Positions 15,792 through 23,700 of a stretch of 32,039 nucleotides of DNA are shown here, piece by piece. The number at the start of each line of letters is the position of its first letter. Position 1 is the first letter of the stretch. Under the pieces are notes generated by a model. The model was not told the origin of the DNA and made no database searches. It saw only the letters and a program-made list of their open reading frames with translations. A program made the position numbers and the translations under genes. The DNA comes from CAYGBW01 sp964348185 (GTDB taxonomy: Bacteria > Desulfobacterota > BSN033 > WVXP01): positions 1 through 32,039 of the forward strand of contig CAYGBW010000105.1 in NCBI GenBank assembly GCA_964348185.1. Direction: 5' to 3'.

Positions 15792-16203
15792 AGGCAACCC
15801 CCCTCCCTCTTCAAATCGAAGCATTCTTTCCATTCTTACAGATGAAAAGGTCTGAGTCAACAAAAATCTGCAGAATTTCTAGGAACCCCACCTGATGTTC
15901 ACGGATTTGTAACCCCACGGACAATACCGAGGCAAGGGCCCGCTTTCAGATTTGGAATGAGTGATGCTTGGCCCTCTGTCGCCTCCATTGGACGAAAATC
16001 AAAGGATTGTCAAATCGACGCGCTTCGGACAATGAGGTTTCTCTGTGAGGTTTGTCTGGAATGTTCGCTATGGCGTCTATTTGAAAAAAGGATCCTCTCC
16101 TGCTAATATACAAGAGAATTCAAAAGGAGTAGGATCTTTGCTGTTTCTGGCGCACGGGGGATCCCAGGGTGCTATCCCCTTGGATTGAGGGCATGTTGGA
16201 GGA
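15792..16203. other. Gap of about 410 bp between divergent genes
   Basis: Upstream region of both the TRAP operon (-) and the methyltransferase gene (+). It contains one good + promoter (16081-16109). Downstream of it, GGAG (16126-16129) lies eight bases before TTG 16138, which opens a 16-codon frame ending at 16188, and GGGGAT/ATCCCC can form a small hairpin within that frame. I see no clear promoter for tatT and no other gene. Confidence 0.5.
16081..16109 (+). promoter_or_regulatory. Sigma70 promoter for the methyltransferase gene
   Basis: TTGAAA (16081-16086), 17-base spacer, TAATAT (16104-16109). The start would be near 16116, giving a leader of about 90 bases to ATG 16204. Confidence 0.65.
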
Positions 16204-16839
16204 ATGGAATTGGGGCGAGATGCCCAAGCTCATGGCGATGGGTCCATGAATATCTCAGACATTAAGAACCTGCATCTTCTCTGGGGAAAAGTCTATCCCT
16301 ACCTGGCGGAGCAGGTCATGTCTAATCTCCCGGAAAAGGCGCGGATGCTTATGGAATTAGGTCCTTTTTCAGGAGGAATCTCTTTTGAGCTGGCAAAGGC
16401 CAACAAAGACTATTCCATCGTCATCGCTGACAGACGAAAGACGGTGCTTGACCATCTGACCCGGGAGGCGAAAAACCTAAATCTTCTTGGCCAGATCCGA
16501 CTGGTCCAGACTGAACTGTCCGCGCTGGATTTCAAGGAGGCAGCGTTCGACGGGGTGATTTCCAGGGGGGCTTTCTTTTTCTTGGATCGATCGACGCTCA
16601 AAGAGATTTGTCGCGTCCTACGGCCCGGCGGGATCGGTTTTATCGGTGGAGGATTTGGCGAATCCACACCGAGAGATCTTATGGATGAGATCGGCCCGGA
16701 ATCGAGGAGACTCAATAAGAAGTTGGGAAGGAAGTGGATGTCCAGGACCCAGTTGGAGGAGATCATCGAAGAGGCAGAGCTGGGGAAGTCTTTCCGGATC
16801 ATTGAAAAGGGAGGCTTGTGGGTGCGCCTGGAAAAGTAA
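16204..16839 (+). CDS. Class I SAM-dependent methyltransferase
   Basis: A 211-residue Rossmann-fold methyltransferase of the Methyltransf_11 type. Motif I is MELGPFSGGISFELA (50-64), a slightly relaxed form of the usual D/ExGxGxG. Acidic Asp76 ends strand 2 (VIADRR). Motif IV is FDGVISRGAFFFL (115-127), and EICRVLRPGGIGFIGGG (134-150) is the classic post-motif strand. The substrate is not evident; these enzymes often act on small molecules or quinones. The start is uncertain: GGAGG lies only one base before ATG 16204, and ATG 16246 begins MNISDIKNLH. It stands alone behind its own promoter. Confidence 0.82.
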   Translation: MELGRDAQAHGDGSMNISDIKNLHLLWGKVYPYLAEQVMSNLPEKARMLMELGPFSGGISFELAKANKDYSIVIADRRKTVLDHLTREAKNLNLLGQIRLVQTELSALDFKEAAFDGVISRGAFFFLDRSTLKEICRVLRPGGIGFIGGGFGESTPRDLMDEIGPESRRLNKKLGRKWMSRTQLEEIIEEAELGKSFRIIEKGGLWVRLEK

Positions 16840-17005
16840 AGGGAAGGCCGTCTTACGGACTCATCGAGAAGGGCCTCTCCGCCAGAAAGCCAGGGGGGCT
16901 GGGGAGACGGTTTTCATTGCGCTTCGAGTCAACATCGCCTGTTCGGTTTGAGTGCAATCGGCGAATGGGGTTGGGCGGCTTCCCTTGGGTTCACCAGAGT
17001 AAGCC

Positions 17006-18217
17006 ATGCAAAAAGCACTTGCCATGATTCTTGCGGGAGGGAAGGGAGAAAGGCTCTATCCCCTCACCCGGGATCGGACAAAGCCTGCCGTTCCCTTTGG
17101 TGCAATCTACCGAATCATCGATTTCACCCTGAGCAACTGTGTGAACTCGAATATTCGCCGCATCTATATCCTCACCCAATACAAATCGATTTCCCTCAAT
17201 CGGCATGTTGAACTGGGATGGAACATCTTCAGCGGCCAACTCGGGGAGTTTATCAGCCTGATCCCCGCCCAGCAGAGGCTTGATGAGAGCTGGTACCAGG
17301 GGACGGCCGATGCCATTTTCCAGAACATTTACACCCTCCAAGAGGAACAGCCAGACTTGGTTCTGATTCTGTCTGGAGACCATGTGTATAAAATGGATTA
17401 CAGGAAAATGATCGACTACCATGTTGAGCGGAATGCGGATCTCACGGTTGCTGTCCTTCAGACCGATAGACGGTTTTCAAGGGATTTCGGTGTGGTCGAG
17501 GTGAACAGGGGATACGGGATAAAAGGCTTTCAGGAGAAACCCTCAGATCCCAAAACCATGCCGGGAAAGCCCGATTGTATCATGGCCTCCATGGGCGTTT
17601 ACGTCTTCAACACGGAGATACTGGTCAGACGACTTATTGACGATTTCAGAAATGAAAAGAGTTCGCACGATTTCGGCAGGAATGTCATCCCGGCCATGAT
17701 AGAAAAGGATAGGGTTTTTGCCTTCAACTTTGTGAAACCTGAAACCGGGGAACCGGCCTACTGGAGAGACGTTGGGACCCTCGATGCTTACTGGGAAGCC
17801 AACATGGATCTTGTCAGTGTGACGCCCCTGCTCAACCTCTATGATAACGCATGGCCCATCTACACCTTCCGGGGTCACAATCCTCCCGCCAAAACGGTCC
17901 TGGCTGGAGAGGGCGGCACCGGGGCCGCGCTTAACTCCCTGGTATCTGGGGGATGCATCATCAGCGGAGGAAAGGTCCTAAACTGCCTTTTCTCTCCAAA
18001 CGTTCGGGTCGAAAGCTTCGCTGAGGTGGAGGATTCGATCCTCATGGAGGGTGTCCACGTAGACCAAGGAGCTCGTGTGAAAAGGGCCATTGTAGACAAA
18101 AACATCCGAATTCCCGCCGGTGCAGAAGTCGGGTACGATCTTCAAAAGGACCGAAAAAGATTCACGGTTACCGATTCTGGGATTGTGGTTATCCCGAAGG
18201 CCATGCAGATCGTTTGA
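17006..18217 (+). CDS. glgC: Glucose-1-phosphate adenylyltransferase (ADP-glucose pyrophosphorylase)
   Basis: Makes ADP-glucose from ATP and glucose-1-phosphate, the committed step of bacterial glycogen synthesis (403 residues). The nucleotidyltransferase loop is ILAGGKGERLYPLTRDRTKP (8-27). Further signatures are YQGTADA (97-103), the metal-binding SGDHVYKMDY (123-132), FQEKPS (175-180) and YWRDVGTLDAYWEAN. The last third is a left-handed beta-helix of hexapeptide repeats (SLVSGGCIISGGKVLNCLF, then VRVESFAEVEDSIL). It is full length for a bacterial GlgC. The start is ATG 17006 with only a weak AGAG ribosome site. No glycogen synthase or branching enzyme is nearby, so the pathway genes must be elsewhere. 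Confidence 0.96.
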   Translation: MQKALAMILAGGKGERLYPLTRDRTKPAVPFGAIYRIIDFTLSNCVNSNIRRIYILTQYKSISLNRHVELGWNIFSGQLGEFISLIPAQQRLDESWYQGTADAIFQNIYTLQEEQPDLVLILSGDHVYKMDYRKMIDYHVERNADLTVAVLQTDRRFSRDFGVVEVNRGYGIKGFQEKPSDPKTMPGKPDCIMASMGVYVFNTEILVRRLIDDFRNEKSSHDFGRNVIPAMIEKDRVFAFNFVKPETGEPAYWRDVGTLDAYWEANMDLVSVTPLLNLYDNAWPIYTFRGHNPPAKTVLAGEGGTGAALNSLVSGGCIISGGKVLNCLFSPNVRVESFAEVEDSILMEGVHVDQGARVKRAIVDKNIRIPAGAEVGYDLQKDRKRFTVTDSGIVVIPKAMQIV

Positions 18218-18508
18218 TCAGGGTATCGTCAGCATTCGGCAATCAGCTTCAAATCGAGTGGGGCATATGAGTTGAAGGATTGACAGAGACTGGAGACCTC
18301 CGAGTAGAACCGCTGTTTGACTGTGCCTGCCTACGAGACCCTCACAGCTTCTCCAGAAAAGTCCAGCCTATGATTGTTTTCCCCGTTCTATCATAGTAAG
18401 GTAAAGGGCACTGTTGTTCCATGCATTGAGAAGCTGAGTGCGCAGCTGGGCGCCAAGGCTCGTCTAGGCTATCGAGGCTCCAGGATGCAGGGATAGGAGG
18501 TAATGCCC

Positions 18509-19285
18509 ATGAATTCTCAGAACCTGACATATAACAAGTTGAGAAGTATCGGGTTCATCACGCTGAACCGACCCGATAAGAGAAACGCCCTGTCCATGAG
18601 GCTCTTGGAGGAGATGATTGAGGTTCTTGAGTCGATCAGGAAAGACGAGGGAATCCGGGTCGTTGTTATTAAGTCTCGGGGTCAGGTCTTCTCCTCGGGC
18701 CACGATCTGTCCGAGATGATAGGCAAGGGAGCCTTGTTTTATGAGAGGCTTTTTGAAACATGTTGTGAAATGATGCAGCTGATTCGGCGTCTTCCCCAGC
18801 CCGTAATTGCTCAGGTCGAGGGGCTTGCCACGGCTGCAGGCTGTCAACTTGTAGCGGCGTGTGATTTGGCCGTTGCCTCCGAGGACGCACGATTTGCGAC
18901 TCCGGGTGTCAGAATTGGGTTATTCTGTAGCACCCCCATGGTCCCTCTAAGCCGGGCAGTTGGCCGAAAAAAAGCGTTGGAGATGCTCCTGACAGGCGAT
19001 CTGGTAAGTGCCCGAGAGGCGGAGCGATGGGGGCTGGTCAACAAGGTGGTCCCGGCCGAGGCGCTGGAAAAAGAGGTGGAATCACTCGTCTTGAAGATCG
19101 TCCGCGCGAGCCCGTCAGTGGTGAGGATTGGCAAGAGAGCATTCTACTCACAGATAGAGATGGAAGAGTCCAAGGCCTATGCCTATGCAACGGAGGTGAT
19201 CGCTCTCAACGCCATGGCTCCCGATGCCCAAGAGGGCATGTCGGCTTTTCTTGAAAAGAGGGAACCAACCTGGCAGGATAAGTAG
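18509..19285 (+). CDS. Enoyl-CoA hydratase/isomerase family protein (ECHDC3-like)
   Basis: A crotonase-fold protein of 258 residues. The oxyanion-hole strands are FSSGHDLSEM (61-70) and LATAAGCQLVAACDLAVAS (106-124). The two glutamates used by true enoyl-CoA hydratases are absent: Gln113 stands in the GCEL position and Gly133 in the QPE position (FATPGVRIGLFCSTP). This pattern is shared with the ECHDC3 branch of the family, which the rest of the sequence resembles closely. It can still bind an acyl-CoA, but classical hydration is doubtful. AGGAGG sits eight bases before ATG 18509 and only two bases before ATG 18503, so I take the second. No other beta-oxidation gene is adjacent. Confidence 0.9.
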   Translation: MNSQNLTYNKLRSIGFITLNRPDKRNALSMRLLEEMIEVLESIRKDEGIRVVVIKSRGQVFSSGHDLSEMIGKGALFYERLFETCCEMMQLIRRLPQPVIAQVEGLATAAGCQLVAACDLAVASEDARFATPGVRIGLFCSTPMVPLSRAVGRKKALEMLLTGDLVSAREAERWGLVNKVVPAEALEKEVESLVLKIVRASPSVVRIGKRAFYSQIEMEESKAYAYATEVIALNAMAPDAQEGMSAFLEKREPTWQDK

Positions 19286-19566
19286 ATGGGGTATGAGACA
19301 GCAATGGGTGGACGTCAACACAATTCCCCGAGTGGTCGAAGCCGTGGTCAAGGCCCTCAAAGGCAAGGGGGCATCGCATCACCCCCTCTGATGGAAGGGG
19401 TCTGGAAAAAATGGCGCAAGGGCATTTCAGTCCTGTGGGTATGGGAAATTGGCCTAGCGATATGAACTGCGGTCCAGGGGGTGAGGATTTTGACATTTCG
19501 AATTGATGATCGAGTTAGCCGGGGCAGGCAACCGCCCCGTAATCATTCACGATGGAGAGTCTCTCC

Positions 19567-20946
19567 TCATCCAGGCTTTCCCACGGCCTCGACCTCTTCA
19601 AGGTGGTGATACAAAAGGTCGATCTGCTCCTGAGTTAGGTTGTTAAGCTTCAGGGCTCGATGAATAAACCGTGCGGCGTCTTCAAAGAGCCCTTTTTCAA
19701 AATGGCACCTGGCAAGCATGATCAGGCATTCCAGTAACTTGGTTCCCTGTTCGAGGGCTTTCGTAAACTCTTCGATGGCCCGATCGGTCAGTTCCATTTG
19801 GCGATAAGCCACCCCGAGATCGTAGTGGAGACTGGGATCCCCCTCCGGAGGATCTGTATCTTTCGTCGGGGTATCGAAAGGGGACGGCTGGGCACTATCG
19901 AACGAGGAGAGGGCTGGGGGAGGGGTATCGACTTCTTCAGAAGGAGGGGAAGCGCCTGACAGTTCTTCAAGTCTCAGGTCTCTCAGGAATTCTCCATGGA
20001 GGGGGTCTTCCCTATCCGGTTCTTTCTGCTGAAAGGAATCGTCAGCTTCCCGGATGGTCTCGACCTGAATGTCTCCGATGTCGATCACCGAATCCTGTCC
20101 AGATTCTGAAGAAAGACCTCCGTCAATCTCTTCTCTGGCGTCGGAGAGATCATCCCCATCGATCCCTTCAGAAGGAGAGGGAACCTCGGCTAGTTCTTCA
20201 ACTGCCAGGTCTCTCAGGAGTTTTCCATAGGGGGAGCCTTCATCATTGGGCTCTTTCTCATGAGGGAATTGATCGGCCTCTCCAACGCCATCCAGCTGAA
20301 GTCCTCTGATGTCAATCTCCGAATCCTGGGGGGAGTCTGGTGAAGAACCTTCCTCACCCATTTCGCTATCATCGGGAAACCGAGGCAGATCCATTTCATT
20401 CAGAGTTTCCCAGGGGGGGTGTGAAGATGGATCGAAACCTGTCTCCTGGTCCTGAGAAGGAGATAACAGCGCCTCGATTGGGACGGGATCGGAATCGTCC
20501 TGGGCTTGAGTTTCTCCATTTTTTGGGTTGTTTCCCTTGTGTGGGTCCGCACCAGGGTTTCCGCCCTTTTCCAGTTGGTCTAATGTCTCGCGAGCTTCGC
20601 GGTCGTACGGGTCAATTTGGAGGATTCTTTCACAGGTCCGTGTCGCTTCGGCGCGGAGACCTTCGGAAGCGTAAAGAGAGGCCAGAGATTTGTAGTTGCT
20701 CAGGGTCATGCCATCCAGAGCGAGGAGCTTTTTATAAACGGATATGGCCTTGAGATTGAACCCCTCCCCGCTGAGATACCTTGCTGCTGTCTGATACTCT
20801 TTTATGGCCGATTTCTTATCACCTGCACGGAGGTAGAGATCGGCAAGTTTCAGCAGGGCCTTTGTATTCTCTGGATCCTTTTCGAGGAGACTGAGGAGGT
20901 AATCGATTTGTTTGCCGGGTTTGCTCTTCTTTTTGAAGACAAACAT
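19567..20946 (-). CDS. TPR protein with a long acidic, internally duplicated linker
   Basis: A cytoplasmic protein of 459 residues with no signal peptide (begins MFVFKKKSK). TPR repeats occupy about 14-127 (KALLKLADLYLRAGDKKSA, NYKSLASLYASEGLRAEAT, RILQIDPYDREA) and about 372-440 (YDLGVAYRQMELTDRAIEEF). Between them lies a 240-residue acidic, Pro/Ser-rich linker. Within it residues 204-263 and 281-340 are related copies, sharing QDSxID, EAD, KEP, LLRDLAVEEL/FLRDLRLEEL and SPSE/PPSE. TPR proteins with such linkers usually act as scaffolds, for example in pilus or motility systems, but no partner gene is beside it. A sigma54-type promoter lies upstream, suggesting control by an enhancer-binding protein. 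Exact function unknown. Confidence 0.88.
   Translation of the reverse strand: MFVFKKKSKPGKQIDYLLSLLEKDPENTKALLKLADLYLRAGDKKSAIKEYQTAARYLSGEGFNLKAISVYKKLLALDGMTLSNYKSLASLYASEGLRAEATRTCERILQIDPYDREARETLDQLEKGGNPGADPHKGNNPKNGETQAQDDSDPVPIEALLSPSQDQETGFDPSSHPPWETLNEMDLPRFPDDSEMGEEGSSPDSPQDSEIDIRGLQLDGVGEADQFPHEKEPNDEGSPYGKLLRDLAVEELAEVPSPSEGIDGDDLSDAREEIDGGLSSESGQDSVIDIGDIQVETIREADDSFQQKEPDREDPLHGEFLRDLRLEELSGASPPSEEVDTPPPALSSFDSAQPSPFDTPTKDTDPPEGDPSLHYDLGVAYRQMELTDRAIEEFTKALEQGTKLLECLIMLARCHFEKGLFEDAARFIHRALKLNNLTQEQIDLLYHHLEEVEAVGKPG
19927..20337 (-). repeat. Diverged tandem duplication inside the TPR gene
   Basis: The coding segments 20158-20337 and 19927-20106 encode the two related 60-residue units (residues 204-263 and 281-340), offset by 77 residues (231 bp). 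The copies keep charge and motif order but differ at many positions, so the duplication is old. Confidence 0.8.
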
Positions 20947-21021
20947 GGTATCGAAACCTATGTTTTGAAATAGGCGGACAGACTCACCCTATGAGGCGAT
21001 GGGGTAGATGAACGGGAATTA

Positions 21022-21038
21022 TGCAGGAAATGTGCCAA
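21022..21038 (-). promoter_or_regulatory. Sigma54 (-24/-12) promoter for the TPR gene
   Basis: On the - strand the site reads TTGGCACATTTCCTGCA. The invariant GG and GC are exactly ten bases apart, and most of the YTGGCACGRNNNTTGCW consensus is met. It lies about 75 bases before ATG 20946, on the correct strand. No sigma70-like promoter is better placed. Confidence 0.55.
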
Positions 21039-21072
21039 AAGAATCGTTATGGTTGGGAAGAAAAAGGGGGCG

Positions 21073-21106
21073 GGCAGGGTCTGATTGGCTCTAACCAGAC
21101 CCTGCC
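21073..21106. other. Perfect 11-bp stem-loop
   Basis: GGCAGGGTCTG (21073-21083) and CAGACCCTGCC (21096-21106), loop of twelve bases. On the + strand it is followed by TTTG, on the - strand by a C-rich stretch then five T. It is not a clean terminator on either strand. Confidence 0.5.
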
Positions 21107-21127
21107 TTTGTAAGGAGGGTGAAAACG

Positions 21128-21160
21128 CGCCCCTGTCATTCCTCATGTGACAGTGGGGCG
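21128..21160 (-). terminator. Probable terminator of the ffh-yraN operon
   Basis: CGCCCC (21128-21133) pairs with GGGGCG (21155-21160), and TGTCA (21134-21138) with TGACA (21148-21152), with a two-base bulge and a nine-base loop. On the - strand CGTTTTC follows. It lies about 490 bases past the yraN stop, so the operon would have a long 3' tail. Confidence 0.45.
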
Positions 21161-21647
21161 AGAAAAAGCGAGGTGAAATCGGGGCTCAGGATCGGCGGTT
21201 CCTTTAGGAGCGGGAACGGGAGCGTGAAGATGAGATTATGCACGAGAGAGCAAGTCGCGTGTGGAGTCGGTGGTCCTCGCCTTTCACAGAGCCCCGTGTA
21301 AGTGAACAAGATCCTTTTCACTTGCCGACTAAGATACCCCTTTTCGATTCATTAGTCAACTACTCCTCTCCAGAAAACACGCATTTTTTCATTCTCTTTT
21401 TGAGATGCCTAGGTCCCCTTCTCTCGCCTTTTTCAGAATACCGTGGCCCAGACCTTTCGCCAGGCCTTCAGTTATCCATGATAGCATTCAGCGGAAAGCT
21501 TCCTGTGGCCGTGTACCTCTCCTCGGTCGACTTGCGGCTTTGATCCATCCTTTCCCTTCTTTGAAATCCCTGATTCCTCATCCTCCCGCTCCCCTCTCCC
21601 CTATTTTGTTGATTCCCCTCAGAGCTGAATGGCTAACCCCTCAAGGC

Positions 21648-22085
21648 TTAGGAGTCCTTCCCTGGATACATCAAATCAAAAGCGTTCTCAAAGTGTTGCA
21701 CCTCACTCAAATCTCCCCGCCTCCTGATGGCCACGACATCAAACCGAGCCCTCACATTCTCTAGCTGTTTTTCCTTTAGAAACCACAGAGCAACCCGAGA
21801 TAACCTGCGCTGTTTCTTTCTGTGGACCGCCACTTCAGGTCTATCGTACTCATCCGTGGATCGCGTCTTGACTTCAATAAAGCAGATGGTCTTTCGATCC
21901 AGCGCGACAATATCCATCTCACCCACTTGGCAACGATAGTTCTGCTCGACAATCCGATATCTTTTCTTCCTAAGATACGCAACTGCAAGTGCCTCACCCT
22001 CACGTCCGATCTTTGATGGGGGCATCTTGTGGTTCACAGGGTAATGGGCAGATTCATCCACCCTGGGCTTCTTACCCCTATTCAT
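21648..22085 (-). CDS. yraN: YraN family (UPF0102) endonuclease-like protein
   Basis: A 145-residue protein of the restriction-endonuclease-like fold, of unclear biological role but nearly always found beside rnhB. The fold's acidic and lysine residues are visible: Glu31 in REGEALA, Asp58 in GEMDIVA, and Glu71 with Lys73 in FIEVKTR, the PD-(D/E)XK pattern. The N-terminal 25 residues are a basic extension. ATG 22085 overlaps the rnhB stop codon as ATGA, so the two are translationally coupled. It is the last gene of the ffh operon. Confidence 0.93.
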   Translation of the reverse strand: MNRGKKPRVDESAHYPVNHKMPPSKIGREGEALAVAYLRKKRYRIVEQNYRCQVGEMDIVALDRKTICFIEVKTRSTDEYDRPEVAVHRKKQRRLSRVALWFLKEKQLENVRARFDVVAIRRRGDLSEVQHFENAFDLMYPGKDS

Positions 22086-22759
22086 ATCTTGTCCTGAAGG
22101 ATGAGGGTCTCGCTCACCCCCCTGAACGTCTTCCTGTGGTATTCACAGCATCCGTGGCGTTTAATGGCCTCCCGGTGTTCCCAGGTACCGTAACCCTTGT
22201 GTTTTGCGAAATTGTACTGAGGATACTCCTCATGGTAGGCCATCATAATTCGGTCACGAGTGACCTTCGCCACGATCGATGCGGCTGCTATCGACACAGA
22301 GAGGTTGTCGCCCTTGACAATGGTTCGCTGTGGGCTTGGGTGGGGAACGGGAAGAATCCCATCGACGAGAAGCATGTCCGGCTTCCTGGACAATAGGCTT
22401 ACAGCCATCGCCATTGCCTTCTCAGTAGCCCTGGCAATATTGATCCGATCAATCTCTTCTGCCTCAACGATTCCCGTTCCAATGGAGAGAGCCGCAGGCA
22501 AAATTTTCTCATAGAGGGATTCCCGCTCCTCAGGCAGAAGCTTCTTTGAATCCCTTAACTGCTCCCGAAACTCGGGAATGGGTAGAATAACAGCGGCCGC
22601 CACAACAGGACCTGCAAGGGGGCCTCGCCCCGCTTCGTCGACACCTGCAATCAGACGGATCCCCTGGCTCAGGAACCGCGTTTCGAAGAAATCCATCGGC
22701 TGACCATGGGGAGCCCCGAAGAGTTTACCCTGGTTGGCCTGTGCCATCTTGCAACCCAT
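22082..22759 (-). CDS. rnhB: Ribonuclease HII
   Basis: Cuts the RNA strand of RNA-DNA hybrids and removes single ribonucleotides from DNA (225 residues). The four acidic metal ligands are visible: Asp41 and Glu42 in GVDEAGRGPLAGPV, Asp133 in LLVDGIL and Asp169 in AKVTRDR. DSKKL and HKGYGT are further family marks. It has a 35-residue N-terminal extension before the first strand. ATG 22759 follows the rplS stop with no gap; ATG 22747 is a possible alternative. The stop overlaps yraN by four bases. Confidence 0.96.
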   Translation of the reverse strand: MGCKMAQANQGKLFGAPHGQPMDFFETRFLSQGIRLIAGVDEAGRGPLAGPVVAAAVILPIPEFREQLRDSKKLLPEERESLYEKILPAALSIGTGIVEAEEIDRINIARATEKAMAMAVSLLSRKPDMLLVDGILPVPHPSPQRTIVKGDNLSVSIAAASIVAKVTRDRIMMAYHEEYPQYNFAKHKGYGTWEHREAIKRHGCCEYHRKTFRGVSETLILQDKI

Positions 22760-23101
22760 TCACCGTGCCTCTTGGATTCTCGCAGCCTTTCCTTTGAGCT
22801 TTCGCAGATAGTAGAGTTTCGCCCTCCGCACCCTCCCTCTGCTCACGATTTCAATCGTCTCAATCCTTGGAGAATAGAGGGGGAATATCCTTTCCATCCC
22901 GATCCCATACGACACTTTTCTCACCGTGAAGGTGGCCCGGGAACCTCCCTTTCGTTTACTGATGACCACCCCCTCGAAGACCTGGGTTCGTTCCTTTTCC
23001 CCCTCGATGATTTTCACATGAACGCGAACCGTGTCACCCGCTTTGAAGTCGGGTAAATCGGTTCGAATATGCTCCCTTCCTATCAATTCGATGGGATCCA
23101 T
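22760..23101 (-). CDS. rplS: 50S ribosomal protein L19
   Basis: A protein of the large subunit at the 30S-50S interface (113 residues, the normal length). Recognised by DFKAGDTVRVHVKIIEGEKE, VFEGVVISKRKGG, FTVRKVSYGIGMERIFPLYS and RAKLYYLRKLKGKAAR. ATG 23101 is preceded by AGGAGG ten bases upstream, and the gene overlaps the end of the SPOUT methyltransferase gene by 19 bases. It is followed directly by rnhB. Confidence 0.97.
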   Translation of the reverse strand: MDPIELIGREHIRTDLPDFKAGDTVRVHVKIIEGEKERTQVFEGVVISKRKGGSRATFTVRKVSYGIGMERIFPLYSPRIETIEIVSRGRVRRAKLYYLRKLKGKAARIQEAR

Positions 23102-23700
23102 TCTCTGCTTCCTCCTCTCTGTCGATTTTCCATCAACCGGTCAAGAATGATGGCCACGGCTGATCGAACGGACAGGTGGTTGTAGTTGAGCACTCCCGCT
23201 ATAGGAGTCAGGATATAGTCGCTTCCCTCAAGAACCTCTCGAGAAAGGCCCCAGCCTGTTCCAAAAACGAGTAGATAGGGCTGGGAACGATCACAGAGGA
23301 GCTCACGCATTTCCGGATAAGAGACCGTTTCCCCCTGCCAGGTAGCATCGGTTGCTACGGTCCTTACGGGTAGTGAATGGGCTTCTGATATCTCCTGAAT
23401 GACTTCCTTCAATGTCGCCCTCACCTGGACCCGGTCCAATGCCCTCTTCCGAGCAGGGTTGTGGTAGGCTCCCGGCCCTCTTGTCCAGTGGAGAATGATT
23501 CGGTTGGCCAACTCCCTTTGAGAGTCGAGGGGGTTGATGAAATAGGCGACCCTCACACCGAAGGTCCTTGCACACCGCGCAATATCATGAATATCTAAAT
23601 TGGTCACCGCAGTGCAGACAACCCTTCCCCTTTTGTTGTAAACAGGATAATGGACCAACCCCACATAGAGGTTTGAAAGCCCTATACAACCCCTCTGCAA
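23083..23700 (-). CDS. Predicted SPOUT-type RNA methyltransferase (Methyltrn_RNA_4 family)
   Basis: A predicted SAM-dependent RNA methyltransferase between trmD and rplS, a place where many Desulfobacterota carry this gene. The N-terminus reads NLYVGLVHYPVYNKRGRVV, followed by TAVTNLDIHDIARCARTFGV, the family hallmark. The C-terminal SPOUT knot is suggested by LLVFGTGWGLSREVL and YNHLSVRSAVAIILDRL. The RNA target is not known to me. The start is unclear: TTG 23700 has AAGGAG four bases upstream and gives 205 residues; TTG 23739 would extend it. Either way it overlaps the end of trmD and the start of rplS, indicating tight coupling. Confidence 0.87.
   Translation of the reverse strand: MQRGCIGLSNLYVGLVHYPVYNKRGRVVCTAVTNLDIHDIARCARTFGVRVAYFINPLDSQRELANRIILHWTRGPGAYHNPARKRALDRVQVRATLKEVIQEISEAHSLPVRTVATDATWQGETVSYPEMRELLCDRSQPYLLVFGTGWGLSREVLEGSDYILTPIAGVLNYNHLSVRSAVAIILDRLMENRQRGGSREWIPSN

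Larger units (their letters stand above)
20947..21647. other. Gap of about 700 bp with several strong hairpins
   Basis: No convincing protein gene. From right to left it holds a 7-bp perfect hairpin AAGTGAA/TTCACTT (21300-21323), a compound hairpin at 21128-21160, an 11-bp perfect hairpin at 21073-21106 and the sigma54-like promoter at 21022-21038. It is the 3' region of the large ribosomal operon and the 5' region of the TPR gene. I do not recognise SRP RNA, tmRNA, RNase P RNA, 6S RNA or a tRNA here. Confidence 0.5.

Noticed and set aside
19293..19391. 32-codon + strand frame after the crotonase gene (MRQQWVDVNTIPRVV...)
   Set aside because: Composition is somewhat protein-like, but it is very short with a poor ribosome site. 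It may be a fragment; I cannot support it as a gene.
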